A DNA stretch of 64,000 nt. It comes from Streptomyces purpureus (lineage in GTDB: Bacteria; Actinomycetota; Actinomycetes; Streptomycetales; Streptomycetaceae). Positions 1 through 9,411 of the stretch are shown here, piece by piece; within the stretch, counting starts at the first letter, position 1, and each line of letters begins with the position of its first letter. A program made the position numbers and the translations under genes. Under the pieces are notes generated by a model. The model was not told the origin of the DNA and ran no database searches. It saw only the letters and a list, made by a program, of their open reading frames with translations. The DNA lies in the NCBI RefSeq assembly GCF_014648195.1, contig NZ_BMQQ01000003.1, positions 58,931 through 122,930 on the forward strand, written 5' to 3'.

Positions 1-356
1 TGATCTGCACGCTCTCCGACCCGTCCGTCCCGGCGCTCGCCGCCGAGTTGGGGACCACCCGCAGCGCGGCCGCGCTGGAGCTGTGGCGCGACCGCCTCGA
101 AGGGTCCGTGGTCGCCATCGGCAACGCCCCCACCGCCCTCTTCCGGCTCCTGGAGATGATCGATCAGGGCGCGCCGCGCCCGGCCGCCGTCCTCGGCATA
201 CCGGTCGGCTTCATCGGCGCGGCCGAGTCCAAGGACGCGCTCGCCGCGCACGTCTCGGGCGTCGAGCACCTCGTCGTACGGGGACGGCGCGGCGGCAGCG
301 CGATGGCGGCGGCCGCGATCAACGCGATCGCCCACGAGGCGGAGATCCAGGCATGA
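1..356 (+). CDS. cobH: Precorrin-8X methylmutase, C-terminal part (cut by window edge)
   Basis: The reading frame is already open at base 3 and ends in TGA at 354-356, so only about the last 117 residues are present. The segment matches the C-terminal half of CobH/CbiC: a GNAPTALF stretch, then [13 protein letters not shown] and a final [13 protein letters not shown]. CobH moves the C-11 methyl group of precorrin-8X to C-12, giving hydrogenobyrinic acid in cobalamin synthesis in the cytoplasm. Its stop overlaps the next start (ATGA), which fits a translationally coupled cob operon. The true start lies left of the window. Confidence 0.9.
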   Translation, partial: ICTLSDPSVPALAAELGTTRSAAALELWRDRLEGSVVAIGNAPTALFRLLEMIDQGAPRPAAVLGIPVGFIGAAESKDALAAHVSGVEHLVVRGRRGGSAMAAAAINAIAHEAEIQA

Positions 357-1894
357 GCGGAAACATGAGCGGAAAGCTGTACGGCGTCGGGCTCGGCCCC
401 GGCGACCCGAACCTGATGACGGTCGCGGCGGTGCGCGCCATCGAGTCGGCCGACGTCGTCGCCTACCACTCGGCACGCCACGGCCGGTCCATCGCCCGCT
501 CGATCGCCGGCGCGCACATCCGTGAGGACCACATCGAGGAGCGGCTGATGTATCCGCTCACGGTGGAGACGACGGACCACCCCGGTGGCTACCGCGGCGC
601 GCTCGACGACTTCTACGAGGAGGCCGCGGCGCGGCTGGCGAAGCACCTGGACGCCGGGCGCACGGTCGCCGTCCTCGCCGAGGGCGACCCGCTCTTCTAC
701 GGCTCGTACCAGCACATGCACAAGCGCCTGGCTCACCGTTACGACACGGAGGTCATCCCTGGCGTCACGTCGGTCAGCGCGGCAGCGGCCCGGCTCGGGA
801 AGCCGCTGTGCGAGGCCGAGGAGGTCCTGACGATCATCCCTGGCACGCTGCCGGAGGACGAGCTGACGGCCCGGCTGGCCGCCACCGACTCGGCGGTCGT
901 GATGAAGCTGGGGCGGACGTTCCCGACCGTGCGGCGCGCTCTGGAGCGGGCGGGGCGGCTGGAGGACGCGCGGTACGTGGAGCGCGCGTTCATGGCGGGC
1001 GAGCGTACGGAGCCGCTGGCCTCGGTCGACGCGGACAGCGTGCCGTACTTCTCGGTGGCGGTCCTGCCGTCCCGGATCGACGAGGTGGCGCCCGAGGAGC
1101 GGCCGCGCGGCGAGGTCGTGGTGGTCGGCACGGGCCCGGCCGGCGCGCCCTGGCTGACGCCCGAGTCGCGGGGTGCCCTCACCGGCGCCGACGACCTCGT
1201 CGGCTACACCACCTACCTGGACCGGGTGCCGGTCCGGCCCGGTCAGCGGCGCCACGGCTCCGACAACAAGGTCGAGTCCGAGCGGGCCGAGTTCGCCCTC
1301 GACCTGGCCCGCCGAGGGCGGCGGGTCGCGGTGGTCTCCGGCGGCGACCCCGGTGTCTTCGCGATGGCGACGGCGGTCCTCGAGGTGGCGTCGCAGCCGC
1401 CGTACACGGATGTGCCGGTACGGGTCCTGCCGGGGGTGACGGCCGCGAACGCGGCGGCGGCCAAGGCCGGGGCGCCGCTCGGCCACGACTACGCGACGAT
1501 CTCGCTCTCCGACCGGCTCAAGCCCTGGGACGTGATCGCCGGGCGGCTGCGCGCGGCGGCCGCGGCGGATCTGGTCCTCGCGCTGTACAACCCGGGCTCC
1601 CGCTCCCGTACGCACCAGGTCGCGGCCGCCCGCGAACTGCTCCTCGAACACCGCTCGCCGACGACGCCGGTGGTCGTGGCCAGGGACGTGGGCGGGCCGG
1701 AGGAGTCGGTACGGGTGGTGACCCTCGGCGAGCTCGATCCGGCCGAGGTCGACATGCGGACGCTGCTGCTGATCGGGTCCTCGCAGACCCGGATGGTGAC
1801 GCGCGGCGCGGGCGCTTCGGACGAGGCTGACGGGACTGTCGGGGCGGGCTCGACCATCGCCTGGACACCGCGGCGGTACCCCGAGACGCCGTAG
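353..1894 (+). CDS. cobIJ: Fused precorrin-2 C20-methyltransferase / precorrin-3B C17-methyltransferase
   Basis: A 513-residue fusion of two SAM-dependent corrin methyltransferases. Residues about 8-245 are CobI-like, beginning with GVGLGPGDP (11-19) and containing [11 protein letters not shown]. Residues about 254-500 are CobJ-like, with [30 protein letters not shown] and [10 protein letters not shown]. The protein methylates C-20 of precorrin-2 and C-17 of precorrin-3B in the precorrin-type cobalamin pathway. The ATG at 353 overlaps the cobH stop; an in-frame ATG at 365 is an alternative start. CobI-CobJ fusions are usual in actinobacteria. A 23-bp perfect hairpin follows the gene, so the operon probably ends here. 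Confidence 0.93.
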   Translation: MSGNMSGKLYGVGLGPGDPNLMTVAAVRAIESADVVAYHSARHGRSIARSIAGAHIREDHIEERLMYPLTVETTDHPGGYRGALDDFYEEAAARLAKHLDAGRTVAVLAEGDPLFYGSYQHMHKRLAHRYDTEVIPGVTSVSAAAARLGKPLCEAEEVLTIIPGTLPEDELTARLAATDSAVVMKLGRTFPTVRRALERAGRLEDARYVERAFMAGERTEPLASVDADSVPYFSVAVLPSRIDEVAPEERPRGEVVVVGTGPAGAPWLTPESRGALTGADDLVGYTTYLDRVPVRPGQRRHGSDNKVESERAEFALDLARRGRRVAVVSGGDPGVFAMATAVLEVASQPPYTDVPVRVLPGVTAANAAAAKAGAPLGHDYATISLSDRLKPWDVIAGRLRAAAAADLVLALYNPGSRSRTHQVAAARELLLEHRSPTTPVVVARDVGGPEESVRVVTLGELDPAEVDMRTLLLIGSSQTRMVTRGAGASDEADGTVGAGSTIAWTPRRYPETP

Positions 1895-1929
1895 AGGCCT
1901 GGACGACGTCGTAGCGCTGTAGCGCGACT

Positions 1930-1985
1930 CACGCCCGTCGGCGGCGTGCTCCCTTGGAGGATGGAGCACGCCGCCGACGGGCGTG
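1930..1985. terminator. Perfect 23-bp inverted repeat, probable bidirectional terminator
   Basis: Bases 1930-1952 and 1963-1985 are exact reverse complements with a 10-base loop. The element lies 35 bases after cobIJ and 43 bases beyond the stop of the convergent gene at 2029-2559. There is no T-run, as is common for Streptomyces terminators. Confidence 0.75.
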
Positions 1986-2028
1986 TGCGTGTGCGCGTGG
2001 GCGCGTACGTGTGCGTCTGGTCAGCGCG

Positions 2029-2559
2029 TCACGTCAGGCTGGGAAGGTCGATGCCCAGGAGGTCCTCGATAAGGCTGAGGTCGAGGAGCCTGCCGAGGAG
2101 GTCACCGAGGTCGGGGAGAGCGATGTCCTCGTCCGTGGCGTCGTCGTCGGTGATCTCGTCGGTGATGTCGGCGAGGTCCTGCTCGATCTCGTCGGTGAGG
2201 TCCTCGTCGAGGTCGTCGAGTTCGGCGAGGTCGTCGCTGACGTCCGGCAGCACGTCGGCGGGCACCTCGCTCGGGGCGAGCTGGCGCATGTCCGCGACGA
2301 GTTTGTCGACGGCGGCCTGGATGCCGCTCATGTCGCCGGCGCCGCCGGTGGGGTTGGCGAGGATGGCGTCGACGTATTTGTCGATGCTCGCGTCCAGTGC
2401 GGCGAGATCGGCGTCGAGGTCGTCGTCGAGGTCTCTCGACGAGGTCGCGGGCCGCTCCGGCGCGGTGGCTGCGACGGCCGGCCCGGCGAGTCCGAGTACC
2501 AGCGCGCCCCCGCAGAGGGCGAGCGCCGCGGACGTGGTGACGGTGTGGAAGTTACGCAT
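2029..2559 (-). CDS. Small acidic secreted protein of unknown function
   Basis: A 176-residue protein read from ATG at 2559, which has AGGGAG a few bases upstream; the longer frame to 2628 lacks this. Residues 1-30 form a signal peptide (MRNF, hydrophobic ALALCGGALVLGLAGPAVA, then AAT). The mature part is extremely acidic, with repeated DLDDDL, DDLAELDDLDEDLTDEIEQDL and ITDDDATDED patches spaced like amphipathic helices, and a hydrophobic C-terminus (LGRLLDLSLIEDLLGIDLPSL). Cation binding or a surface role is possible, but no known domain is recognised. Confidence 0.72.
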   Translation of the reverse strand: MRNFHTVTTSAALALCGGALVLGLAGPAVAATAPERPATSSRDLDDDLDADLAALDASIDKYVDAILANPTGGAGDMSGIQAAVDKLVADMRQLAPSEVPADVLPDVSDDLAELDDLDEDLTDEIEQDLADITDEITDDDATDEDIALPDLGDLLGRLLDLSLIEDLLGIDLPSLT

Positions 2560-2893
2560 GCGCGCTCCCTTGGATCCCCCCTGGTGATCGCTTGCCTTCA
2601 CCGTCGGGCGCGCGCCGGTCCCCCGCAAACGACCTGGCCCCTCCCCGCGGCCGCGCCACTACCTCTGACCTGGGGTGTTGGCTCGCGGTGGCGCCGGTGT
2701 CCGTTACATCCGAACGGGTAGCGAACCGGATACGGAGAGGTGCCACGGCGGACCGCGGTCATTGAGCCGCGTCACAGATCGCCCGATAGGGGTTGCTCTT
2801 ATTACCGACGGGTAGCATCATCGTAGAAGTCTTAGCTACTTGCTGGTATGTGTACGAGGTCCCTGCCTCCCCGATCCTTACGGAGCCATCGCC
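2560..2893. other. 334-base divergent intergenic region
   Basis: No gene is seen. It lies between the divergent secreted-protein gene and the acyl-CoA dehydrogenase gene, so it should hold both promoters. The segment from about 2780 to 2850 is less GC-rich than its surroundings and contains an inverted repeat at 2803-2814. The element ACGGGTAGC occurs twice in the same orientation, at 2714-2722 and 2808-2816. I could not assign sigma-factor boxes with confidence. Confidence 0.6.
2803..2816. promoter_or_regulatory. Candidate operator upstream of acyl-CoA dehydrogenase
   Basis: TACCGACGGGTA has TACC/GGTA arms around a GACG centre and sits about 80 bases before the acyl-CoA dehydrogenase start in an AT-richer patch. 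A TetR-type fatty-acid-degradation repressor is a plausible binder, but that is inference; the half-site ACGGGTAGC recurs at 2714. Confidence 0.4.
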
Positions 2894-4720
2894 ATGGGGC
2901 ACTACAAGTCGAATCTCCGCGACATCGAGTTCAACCTCTTCGAGGTACTCGGGCGGGACAAGGTGTATGGCACCGGTCCGTTCGAGGAGATGGACGTCGA
3001 GACCGCCAAGAGCGTCCTCGAAGAGCTCACCCGCCTCGCCGAGAACGAGCTCGCCGAGTCCTTCGCCGACGCCGACCGGAACCCCCCGGTCTTCGACCCC
3101 GAGACGAACACCGCCCCCGTACCGGCCAGCTTCAAGAAGTCCTACAAGGCCTTCATGGACTCCGAGTACTGGCGCCTCGGCCTGCCCGAGGAGATCGGCG
3201 GCACCACCTCGCCGCGCTCCCTGATCTGGGCGTACGCGGAGCTGATCCTCGGCGCGAACCCGGCCGTCTGGATGTACTCCTCCGGCCCGGCCTTCGCCGG
3301 CATCCTCTTCAACGAGGGCAACGAGGCGCAGAAGAAAGTCGCGCAGATCGCCGTGGAGAAGCAGTGGGGCTCCACGATGGTCCTGACCGAGCCGGACGCC
3401 GGCTCGGACGTCGGCGCCGGCCGCACGAAGGCGATCCAGCAGGAGGACGGCTCCTGGCACATCGAGGGTGTGAAGCGCTTCATCACCTCCGGTGAGCACG
3501 ACATGGAGGAGAACATCCTCCACTACGTCCTCGCCCGCCCCGAGGGTGCCGGTCCGGGCACCAAGGGCCTGTCGCTCTTCCTCGTGCCGAAGTACAACTT
3601 CGACTGGGAGACCGGCGAGCTGGGCGAGCGCAACGGCGTCTACGCCACCAACGTCGAGCACAAGATGGGCCTCAAGGCCTCCAACACGTGCGAGATGACC
3701 TTCGGCGACAAGCACCCCGCCAAGGGCTGGCTGATCGGCGACAAGCACGACGGCATCCGCCAGATGTTCCTCATCATCGAGTTCGCCCGCATGATGGTCG
3801 GCACGAAGGCGATCTCCACCCTCTCGACGGGCTACCTCAACGCCCTCGAGTACGCCAAGGAGCGCGTCCAGGGCACCGACCTGGCGAACTTCATGGACAA
3901 GGCCGCGCCGAAGGTCACCATCACGCACCACCCCGACGTCCGCCGCTCGCTGATGACGCAGAAGGCGTACGCCGAGGGCATGCGCGCCCTGGTCCTCCAC
4001 ACGGCCGCCGTGCAGGACGAGATCCAGCTCAAGGAGGCCGCGGGCGAGGACGCGAAGGCGCTGCACGGCCTGAACGACCTGCTGCTCCCGATCGTGAAGG
4101 GCTACGGCTCCGAGAAGGGCTACGAGCAGCTCGCGCAGTCGCTCCAGACCTTCGGTGGCTCCGGCTTCCTGCAGGAGTACCCGATCGAGCAGTACATCCG
4201 GGACGCCAAGATCGACACCCTCTACGAGGGCACGACGGCCATCCAGGGCCAGGACTTCTTCTTCCGCAAGATCGTCCGCGACCAGGGCGCGTCCCTGAAC
4301 GCGCTGGCCGAGGAGATCAAGAAGTTCCTCGCGCTCGGCACCGGCGGCGAGGAGCTGGCCGGCGCCCGCGACACGCTCGCCAAGGCCGCCGTGGACCTGG
4401 AGGCGATCGTCGGCGCGATGCTGACCGACCTCACCGCCACCGGCGAGGACGTCAAGAACATCTACAAGGTCGGCCTCAACACCACCCGCCTGCTGATGGC
4501 CTCCGGCGACGTCGTCGTCGGCTACCTGCTGCTGCGCGGCGCCGCCGTGGCCGCCGAGAAGCTGCCGAACGCGTCCGCCAAGGACAAGGCCTTCTACACC
4601 GGCAAGATCGCGGCCGCGAAGTTCTTCGCCGCCAACGTCCTGCCCGGCGTCTCGACCGAGCGCGCGCTCGCCGAGGCCGTCGACGGTTCGCTGATGGACC
4701 TCGACGAGGCCGCGTTCTAA
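2894..4720 (+). CDS. Acyl-CoA dehydrogenase, large (608 aa) family with C-terminal extension
   Basis: An FAD-dependent acyl-CoA dehydrogenase that introduces the alpha-beta double bond into acyl-CoA in beta-oxidation. The start is ATG at 2894 ([20 protein letters not shown]), with the weak upstream element CGGAG; the frame upstream of it does not look coding. The flavin/substrate signature [13 protein letters not shown] lies near residue 165, and the [10 protein letters not shown] motif supplies the probable catalytic base Glu445. Residues beyond about 470 form the extra helical domain of the about-600-residue class. Substrate chain length cannot be read from sequence. It is a single-gene unit followed by a hairpin. 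Confidence 0.9.
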   Translation: MGHYKSNLRDIEFNLFEVLGRDKVYGTGPFEEMDVETAKSVLEELTRLAENELAESFADADRNPPVFDPETNTAPVPASFKKSYKAFMDSEYWRLGLPEEIGGTTSPRSLIWAYAELILGANPAVWMYSSGPAFAGILFNEGNEAQKKVAQIAVEKQWGSTMVLTEPDAGSDVGAGRTKAIQQEDGSWHIEGVKRFITSGEHDMEENILHYVLARPEGAGPGTKGLSLFLVPKYNFDWETGELGERNGVYATNVEHKMGLKASNTCEMTFGDKHPAKGWLIGDKHDGIRQMFLIIEFARMMVGTKAISTLSTGYLNALEYAKERVQGTDLANFMDKAAPKVTITHHPDVRRSLMTQKAYAEGMRALVLHTAAVQDEIQLKEAAGEDAKALHGLNDLLLPIVKGYGSEKGYEQLAQSLQTFGGSGFLQEYPIEQYIRDAKIDTLYEGTTAIQGQDFFFRKIVRDQGASLNALAEEIKKFLALGTGGEELAGARDTLAKAAVDLEAIVGAMLTDLTATGEDVKNIYKVGLNTTRLLMASGDVVVGYLLLRGAAVAAEKLPNASAKDKAFYTGKIAAAKFFAANVLPGVSTERALAEAVDGSLMDLDEAAF

Positions 4721-4746
4721 GACGCCCTCCGTCGCTGTCCTTCGGT

Positions 4747-4780
4747 ACGGCCCGCTCCCGGTACGCCGGGTGCGGGCCGT
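4747..4780. terminator. Hairpin after acyl-CoA dehydrogenase
   Basis: ACGGCCCGC (4747-4755) pairs with GCGGGCCGT (4772-4780). An inner CCCGG/CCGGG pair sits around a short loop. It begins 27 bases after the dehydrogenase stop. No T-run follows. Confidence 0.6.
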
Positions 4781-4800
4781 TCCCGTAGGACCCGGCGCAG

Positions 4801-4879
4801 GCCCGTGCCCGTACGTCACACGGGGCCGGGCCCGTACCCGTACGCCCGGCCCGTGCCCGTACCGGGACCCGTACGTCAC
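4801..4879. repeat. Degenerate CCCGTACG-rich repeats in convergent intergenic region
   Basis: GCCCGTGCCCGTAC occurs at 4801-4814 and again at 4849-4862. CCCGTACGTCAC occurs at 4808-4819 and 4868-4879. The block lies between two convergent genes and runs into the stop codon of the DUF6083 gene. It could form alternative hairpins; no function is known. Confidence 0.55.
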
Positions 4880-5295
4880 CGCGCCCGGCAGAGGAAGAAG
4901 TGGGTCACCCGGCAGGTGTCCGTCGGTGACGCGCCCCGGAGATTGACGGCCGTGCCGTCGCCCGCGATGTACCAGCGCTCACCTCGCGGCACCCCGGCGA
5001 CCGGCCGCTCGCCCGGTTCTATCGCCACCCAACGGCCGTTGACCGTCCGATGCCACAACGCCTGGGCTCCGCAGCGCCGGCACGTCATCGGGGAACCGGC
5101 CCGCTGCGAGGGCACCGAGACCCGCAGCGCCGCCGTGGTCACCGGCAGGATGTCCCCCAGTCGCACGGGATCGCGCTCCCGGCCGCCGGTGGCGGCCGTC
5201 GTGCACGACGAGCACAGGACCATCCCCAACTGCCCGTTCCACTCGGCGGCGGGAGCGTCGCAGGCGGCGCAGGCAGGGGCTGTCGCGGTCTTCAC
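4876..5295 (-). CDS. DUF6083-type zinc-ribbon protein
   Basis: A 139-residue cytoplasmic protein from GTG at 5295, which is preceded by GGAGG at good spacing; the longer frame upstream looks unnatural. It carries three CxxC pairs (C9/C12, C28/C31, C72/C75) and a final Cys near the C-terminus, suggesting one or two zinc ribbons. The conserved-looking middle, MTCRRCGAQALWHRT followed by GRWVAIEPGERP and the tail RVTHFFLC, matches what I recall of Streptomyces DUF6083 proteins. Function is unknown; nucleic-acid or protein binding is only a guess. Confidence 0.75.
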   Translation of the reverse strand: MKTATAPACAACDAPAAEWNGQLGMVLCSSCTTAATGGRERDPVRLGDILPVTTAALRVSVPSQRAGSPMTCRRCGAQALWHRTVNGRWVAIEPGERPVAGVPRGERWYIAGDGTAVNLRGASPTDTCRVTHFFLCRAR

Positions 5296-5473
5296 CAGGG
5301 CACCTCCGGTCACGATCGGTCGACTTCCCCGATACTGACAGGCACCACTGACAACGCCCCCGGCCAGCGCGAGCCCGGCCGCGCACGGGGCCCTCAACGC
5401 CCGCCCGCCCGGCGGTCCACGCAGTGACCGGAGTCATCCTCCGCCGTCGGTGGCCGCCCGTAAGGTGAACCCC

Positions 5474-6766
5474 ATGAGCAGCGAACCCGCCCGCTTCGAC
5501 CGCGGCCACACCGACGACCTGATGACCTTCCTCGCGGCCTCCCCGTCGCCGTACCACGCGGTGGCGAACGCCGGGGAGCGGCTGGAGAAGGCCGGCTTCC
5601 GGCAGGTCGAGGAGACCGCCGCCTGGGACGGGACCAGCGGCGGCAAGTACGTGATCCGCGGCGGCGCGATCATCGCCTGGTACGTGCCGGAGGGCGCGTC
5701 CGCGCACACCCCGTTCCGGATCGTCGGCGCCCACACCGACTCCCCCAACCTGCGCGTCAAGCCGCGGCCCGACATGGGCGCCCAGGGCTGGCGCCAGGTG
5801 GCCGTGGAGCTGTACGGCGGCACGCTGCTCAACACCTGGCTCGACCGCGACCTCGGGCTCGCCGGCCGGCTCACCCTGCGCGACGGCAGCCACCGGCTGG
5901 TGAACATCGACCGCCCCGTGCTGCGCGTACCGCAGCTCGCCGTCCACCTCGACCGTCAGGTCAACGAAGGTCTGAAGCTGGACCGTCAGCGCCACATGCA
6001 GCCCATCTGGGGCCTGGGCGACGTCCACGAGGGCGACCTGATCTCCTTCGTCGCCGACGAGGCCGGCGTGGACGCCGAGGACGTGGCCGGCTGGGACCTG
6101 ATGGTGCACGCCGTCGAGCCGCCGACCTACCTCGGCCGCGACCGCGAACTGGTCGCCGGGCCCCGGATGGACAACCTCATCTCGGTCCACGCGGGCGTGG
6201 CCGCGCTCACCGCGGTGTCCGCCCGCCCGGACCTGGAGTTCATCCCGGTCCTCGCCGCCTTCGACCACGAGGAGAACGGCTCCGAGTCGGACACCGGCGC
6301 CCATGGCCCGCTGCTCGGCACGGTCCTGGAACGGTCGGTCTTCGCGCGCGGCGGCGGCTACGAGGACAAGGCCCGCGCCTTCGCCGGCACGATCTGCCTC
6401 TCCTCCGACACCGGCCACGCCGTGCACCCCAACTACTCCGAGCGGCACGACCCGACGCACCACCCGCGCGCCAACGGCGGCCCGATCCTGAAGGTGAACG
6501 TCAACCAGCGGTACGCCACCGACGGCAGCGGCCGGGCCGTGTTCGCCGCGGCCTGCGAGAAGGCGGGCGTTCCGTGGCAGACGTTCGTCTCCAACAACGA
6601 CATGCCGTGCGGCACGACGATCGGCCCGATCACCGCGGCCCGGCACGGCATCGCGACGGTCGACATCGGCGTCGCGATCCTCTCCATGCACAGCGCCCGT
6701 GAACTGTGCGGCGCGGACGACCCGTTCCTGCTGGCGAACGCGCTGGTGGCGTTCCTGGAGGGGTGA
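5474..6766 (+). CDS. M18-family (aspartyl) aminopeptidase
   Basis: A 430-residue cytosolic, two-metal aminopeptidase that removes N-terminal residues, typically acidic ones. Recognisable metal and catalytic motifs are GAHTDSPNLRVKP (H87, D89), DHEENGSESDTGA (E266/E267) and MHSARE (H406). The TET-forming family is normally 420-480 residues, so the gene is full length. The start at 5474 (MSSEPARF) has an AAGGTG element upstream; the longer frame from 5450 is unlikely. It stands alone, divergent from the DUF6083 gene. Confidence 0.93.
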   Translation: MSSEPARFDRGHTDDLMTFLAASPSPYHAVANAGERLEKAGFRQVEETAAWDGTSGGKYVIRGGAIIAWYVPEGASAHTPFRIVGAHTDSPNLRVKPRPDMGAQGWRQVAVELYGGTLLNTWLDRDLGLAGRLTLRDGSHRLVNIDRPVLRVPQLAVHLDRQVNEGLKLDRQRHMQPIWGLGDVHEGDLISFVADEAGVDAEDVAGWDLMVHAVEPPTYLGRDRELVAGPRMDNLISVHAGVAALTAVSARPDLEFIPVLAAFDHEENGSESDTGAHGPLLGTVLERSVFARGGGYEDKARAFAGTICLSSDTGHAVHPNYSERHDPTHHPRANGGPILKVNVNQRYATDGSGRAVFAAACEKAGVPWQTFVSNNDMPCGTTIGPITAARHGIATVDIGVAILSMHSARELCGADDPFLLANALVAFLEG

Positions 6767-6849
6767 GGGCGGGGAGCCGAGGCGTGTAGCGGACGGCCGC
6801 CCGGGTAGCCGAGGGTTCTACCCAACCAGCCGACAAGGAGGCGGGTTTC

Positions 6850-7074
6850 ATGGGCCTGGGCGGCTGCATCATCCTCATCGCGGTGGGGGCCATCCTCACC
6901 TTTGCCACCGACTGGAAGATCGACAGTGTCAACCTCGACCTGGTGGGTCTGATCCTGATGGCGGTCGGTCTCATCGGGGTCGCGACGTTCACCAGCATCG
7001 CCCGGCGCCGGCGGGCGGTCGTCCCGCCGGTCGCGCCGACCGTCGTCGACCCGCACGAGGAACGGCGCTACTAG
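6850..7074 (+). CDS. Small two-helix membrane protein, DUF6458 type
   Basis: A 74-residue protein with an excellent ribosome site (AAGGAGG, 8 bases before the ATG). Two hydrophobic helices (residues about 3-20 and 30-48) flank a short loop with WKIDSVNLD. A basic stop-transfer cluster ARRRRAV follows, then a Pro-rich tail ending EERRY. The pattern MGLGGCIILIAVGAILTFA matches what I recall of actinobacterial DUF6458. Its function is unknown. Confidence 0.82.
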   Translation: MGLGGCIILIAVGAILTFATDWKIDSVNLDLVGLILMAVGLIGVATFTSIARRRRAVVPPVAPTVVDPHEERRY

Positions 7075-7143
7075 GACCGGGCCGGAGCGCGGTCGACGCG
7101 AGCGAAACATCTGCGAAAGCCGGCGCCTGAAACGCTGTCGGCC

Positions 7144-7515
7144 ATGGTTCTGTTGGGACAGCAGACGGCGCTCGTACGGCACTCCGGTCCGCCGCGGAAG
7201 GCGCTCTTCACCTGGATCGCCGTCGCCGCGGCCCTCTGCACGGCCGTCGGGGCCGCGATCGCCTGGCGGTACAACGACCGGCCCCCGTGGGGCAGCGAGA
7301 TCGCCTACGAGGCCGGGTACATCCACGCGACCCGGATCCGGCAGGCCGACGTCAAGGGCGACCGGGTGCCGGAACTGCTCGGCGGGGGCTGCGTACAGAT
7401 GGAGTTCTACGGGGTGGGCGGCCAGAAGGCCACCCACGACCCGGGGGCGTGGGTGGCCGGCTGCCTGGACGGGGCGGCCGGCCGGCCCTCCAGCCACCAG
7501 GGCCTCGCGTACTAG
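7144..7515 (+). CDS. Single-pass membrane-anchored protein of unknown function
   Basis: A 123-residue frame from ATG at 7144. One transmembrane helix (about residues 22-42, FTWIAVAAALCTAVGAAIAW) follows a short cytoplasmic N-terminus with basic residues. The outside part contains two cysteines (CVQMEF and AGCLDG) and no recognisable family. No strong ribosome site is visible, so the start is uncertain. It converges on the thioredoxin/NHL gene so tightly that the two stop codons share bases 7513-7514. Confidence 0.6.
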   Translation: MVLLGQQTALVRHSGPPRKALFTWIAVAAALCTAVGAAIAWRYNDRPPWGSEIAYEAGYIHATRIRQADVKGDRVPELLGGGCVQMEFYGVGGQKATHDPGAWVAGCLDGAAGRPSSHQGLAY

Positions 7516-9347
7516 ACCGCGGGCTGCTCCTGGGCCTCGGGGGCGTCGAGACCGGCCAGGATCAACGGGAGCCGGTCCGCGCCCTGTTCGGTGACCTTCA
7601 CCGGAACACCCCAGTCCTGCTGGTGGACATGGCAGGCGGGATACTCGTTGGCGGGGTCGTCGTCGCAGGACGCGGCCATCGCCGAGACGTGCAACACCCC
7701 TTCGGTGACCTCGGGGTTCAGCGTCAGCTCACGGAACAGGTCCGTTCCCGTGCCCTCGCCCGCCGCGAGCAGCTCGGGCGGCGTCGAGGAGACGAGGAGC
7801 CGGGTCGAGGGCCCGTACCGCTCGTCCAGCTTCTGCCCGGTCGGCGCCTGGAAGACGACGTCGAGCCGCAGCCGGCCGGGGGCGACCTCGGTCGCCTCGC
7901 GCCGGGTGCGGTGGGCGACGGCCTCCACGGTGACCGCCTCCTCGGGCAGCCGCAGCCGGGTCAGCCGGTGCCGGGCGGACTCGACGACGACGATGTCCTC
8001 GCCGACGAGGACCGCGTCGCTGGGCTCGCGCAGATCGGTGGCGAGGGTGGAGACCTCGCCGGTGGCCGGGTCGAAGCGGCGCAGGGCGTGGTTGTACGTG
8101 TCGCAGACGGCGACGGAACCGTCCGGCAGGGCGGTGACGCCGAGCGGGTGCTGGAGCAGGGCCTGGGCGGCGGGGCCGTCGCGGTGCCCGAAGTCGAACA
8201 GTCCGGTGCCGACGGCGGTGTGCACGGATCCGTCCGGCTCGATCCAGCGCAGCGCGCTCGTCTCCGAATCGGCGACCCACAGCCGGTCCTCGGTCGCGGC
8301 GAGCCCGGACGGCTGCGCGAACCAGGCCTCGGCGGCGGGCCCGTCGACGAGCCCTTCGTTGGTGGTTCCGGCGGCGACCTGGACGGAGCCGGCCTCGGGG
8401 TCGTACGTCCACAGCTGGTGCACACCCGCCATGGCGATCCACACCTTGCCCTGCCACCAGGCGACGTCCCACGGCGAGGACAGCGCCACCTCCAGGGCGG
8501 GCCCGGAGGTGGGCGAGCCCTGCCACCACTGCCGCCCGGTACCGGCGATCAGCTCGATCGCGCCGGTGGCGGGGTCGAAGGTGCGCAGCGCGTGGTGCAC
8601 GGTGTCGGCGACGACGACCTTCCCGTCGGGCAGCAGGGCCAGCCCCTGCGGCTCGCGGAACTCCCCCTCCCCGATGCGCCGCAGGACCGTCTCGCCGTCG
8701 GGGGCGAGCTCGACGAGCTGGTGCCGGGTGGTGTCGGAGACGAGGTAGTTCCCGCTGCCGAGGACGACGGCCTTGCCGGGGAACCGCAGATCGCTCGCGA
8801 CGGGCTCCGGCGGTACGTACGGCCCGTCCCCGCGCCGCAGCGTCCCCTTCGCCTCGTGCTCGGCCTCCAGCTCCTCGACCAGCGTGGCGATGGCCCCGGC
8901 GTGCCCTTCGCCGGCGTGCTGCGCGACGACGTACCCCTCGGGGTCGATGACGACCAGCGTGGGCCAGGCCCGCACGGCGTACTGCTTCCAGGTGGCCAGC
9001 TCGGGATCGTCGAGCACGGGGTGGTGCACCTCGTACCGCTCGACGGCGTCGACGACGGCGCTGTGCTCCGCCTCGTGCACGAACTTCGGCGAGTGCACCC
9101 CGATGACGACGAGGGTGTCGCGGTGCTTCTCCTCCAGCTCGCGCAGCTCGTCGAGGACGTGCAGGCAGTTGATGCAGCAGAAGGTCCAGAAATCAACAAC
9201 AACGCACTTACCTCGCAGGTCGGCGAGGGTCAGCTCTTTGCCTCCGGTGTTCAGCCAGCCACCCTTGCCGATCAGCTCGGGGGCGCGGACACGGGCACGC
9301 TTGCGGGGTGCGGGCGCGGGGGTGGGCGCCGGGGCAGCATCGTTCAT
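7512..9347 (-). CDS. Thioredoxin-fold protein with NHL repeat beta-propeller
   Basis: A 611-residue protein resembling NHLRC2-type proteins. Residues about 25-165 form a TlpA-like thioredoxin domain with the redox motif WTFCCINC (C58-x-x-C61). Residues about 195-500 form NHL-type blades, seen as repeated patterns such as GLALLPDGKVVVADTVHHALR, GLAATEDRLWVADSETSALR and GVTALPDGSVAVCDTYNHALR. A beta-rich C-terminal domain follows. There is no signal peptide, so it is probably cytosolic. A disulfide or oxidative-stress role fits the fold but no substrate is known. It is probably monocistronic. Confidence 0.9.
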   Translation of the reverse strand: MNDAAPAPTPAPAPRKRARVRAPELIGKGGWLNTGGKELTLADLRGKCVVVDFWTFCCINCLHVLDELRELEEKHRDTLVVIGVHSPKFVHEAEHSAVVDAVERYEVHHPVLDDPELATWKQYAVRAWPTLVVIDPEGYVVAQHAGEGHAGAIATLVEELEAEHEAKGTLRRGDGPYVPPEPVASDLRFPGKAVVLGSGNYLVSDTTRHQLVELAPDGETVLRRIGEGEFREPQGLALLPDGKVVVADTVHHALRTFDPATGAIELIAGTGRQWWQGSPTSGPALEVALSSPWDVAWWQGKVWIAMAGVHQLWTYDPEAGSVQVAAGTTNEGLVDGPAAEAWFAQPSGLAATEDRLWVADSETSALRWIEPDGSVHTAVGTGLFDFGHRDGPAAQALLQHPLGVTALPDGSVAVCDTYNHALRRFDPATGEVSTLATDLREPSDAVLVGEDIVVVESARHRLTRLRLPEEAVTVEAVAHRTRREATEVAPGRLRLDVVFQAPTGQKLDERYGPSTRLLVSSTPPELLAAGEGTGTDLFRELTLNPEVTEGVLHVSAMAASCDDDPANEYPACHVHQQDWGVPVKVTEQGADRLPLILAGLDAPEAQEQPAV

Positions 9348-9411
9348 GCTTCAAGCTTGCCATTGGCCCATGAACGGCCGGTCTCGGCCGTACGACGCGG
9401 GGCGCCCGCCC

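Noticed and set aside
164-1969. Long minus-strand open frame opposite cobH-cobIJ
   Set aside because: Arg/Gly/His-rich composition typical of an antisense shadow in GC-rich DNA; the plus strand encodes clear CobH and CobIJ motifs.
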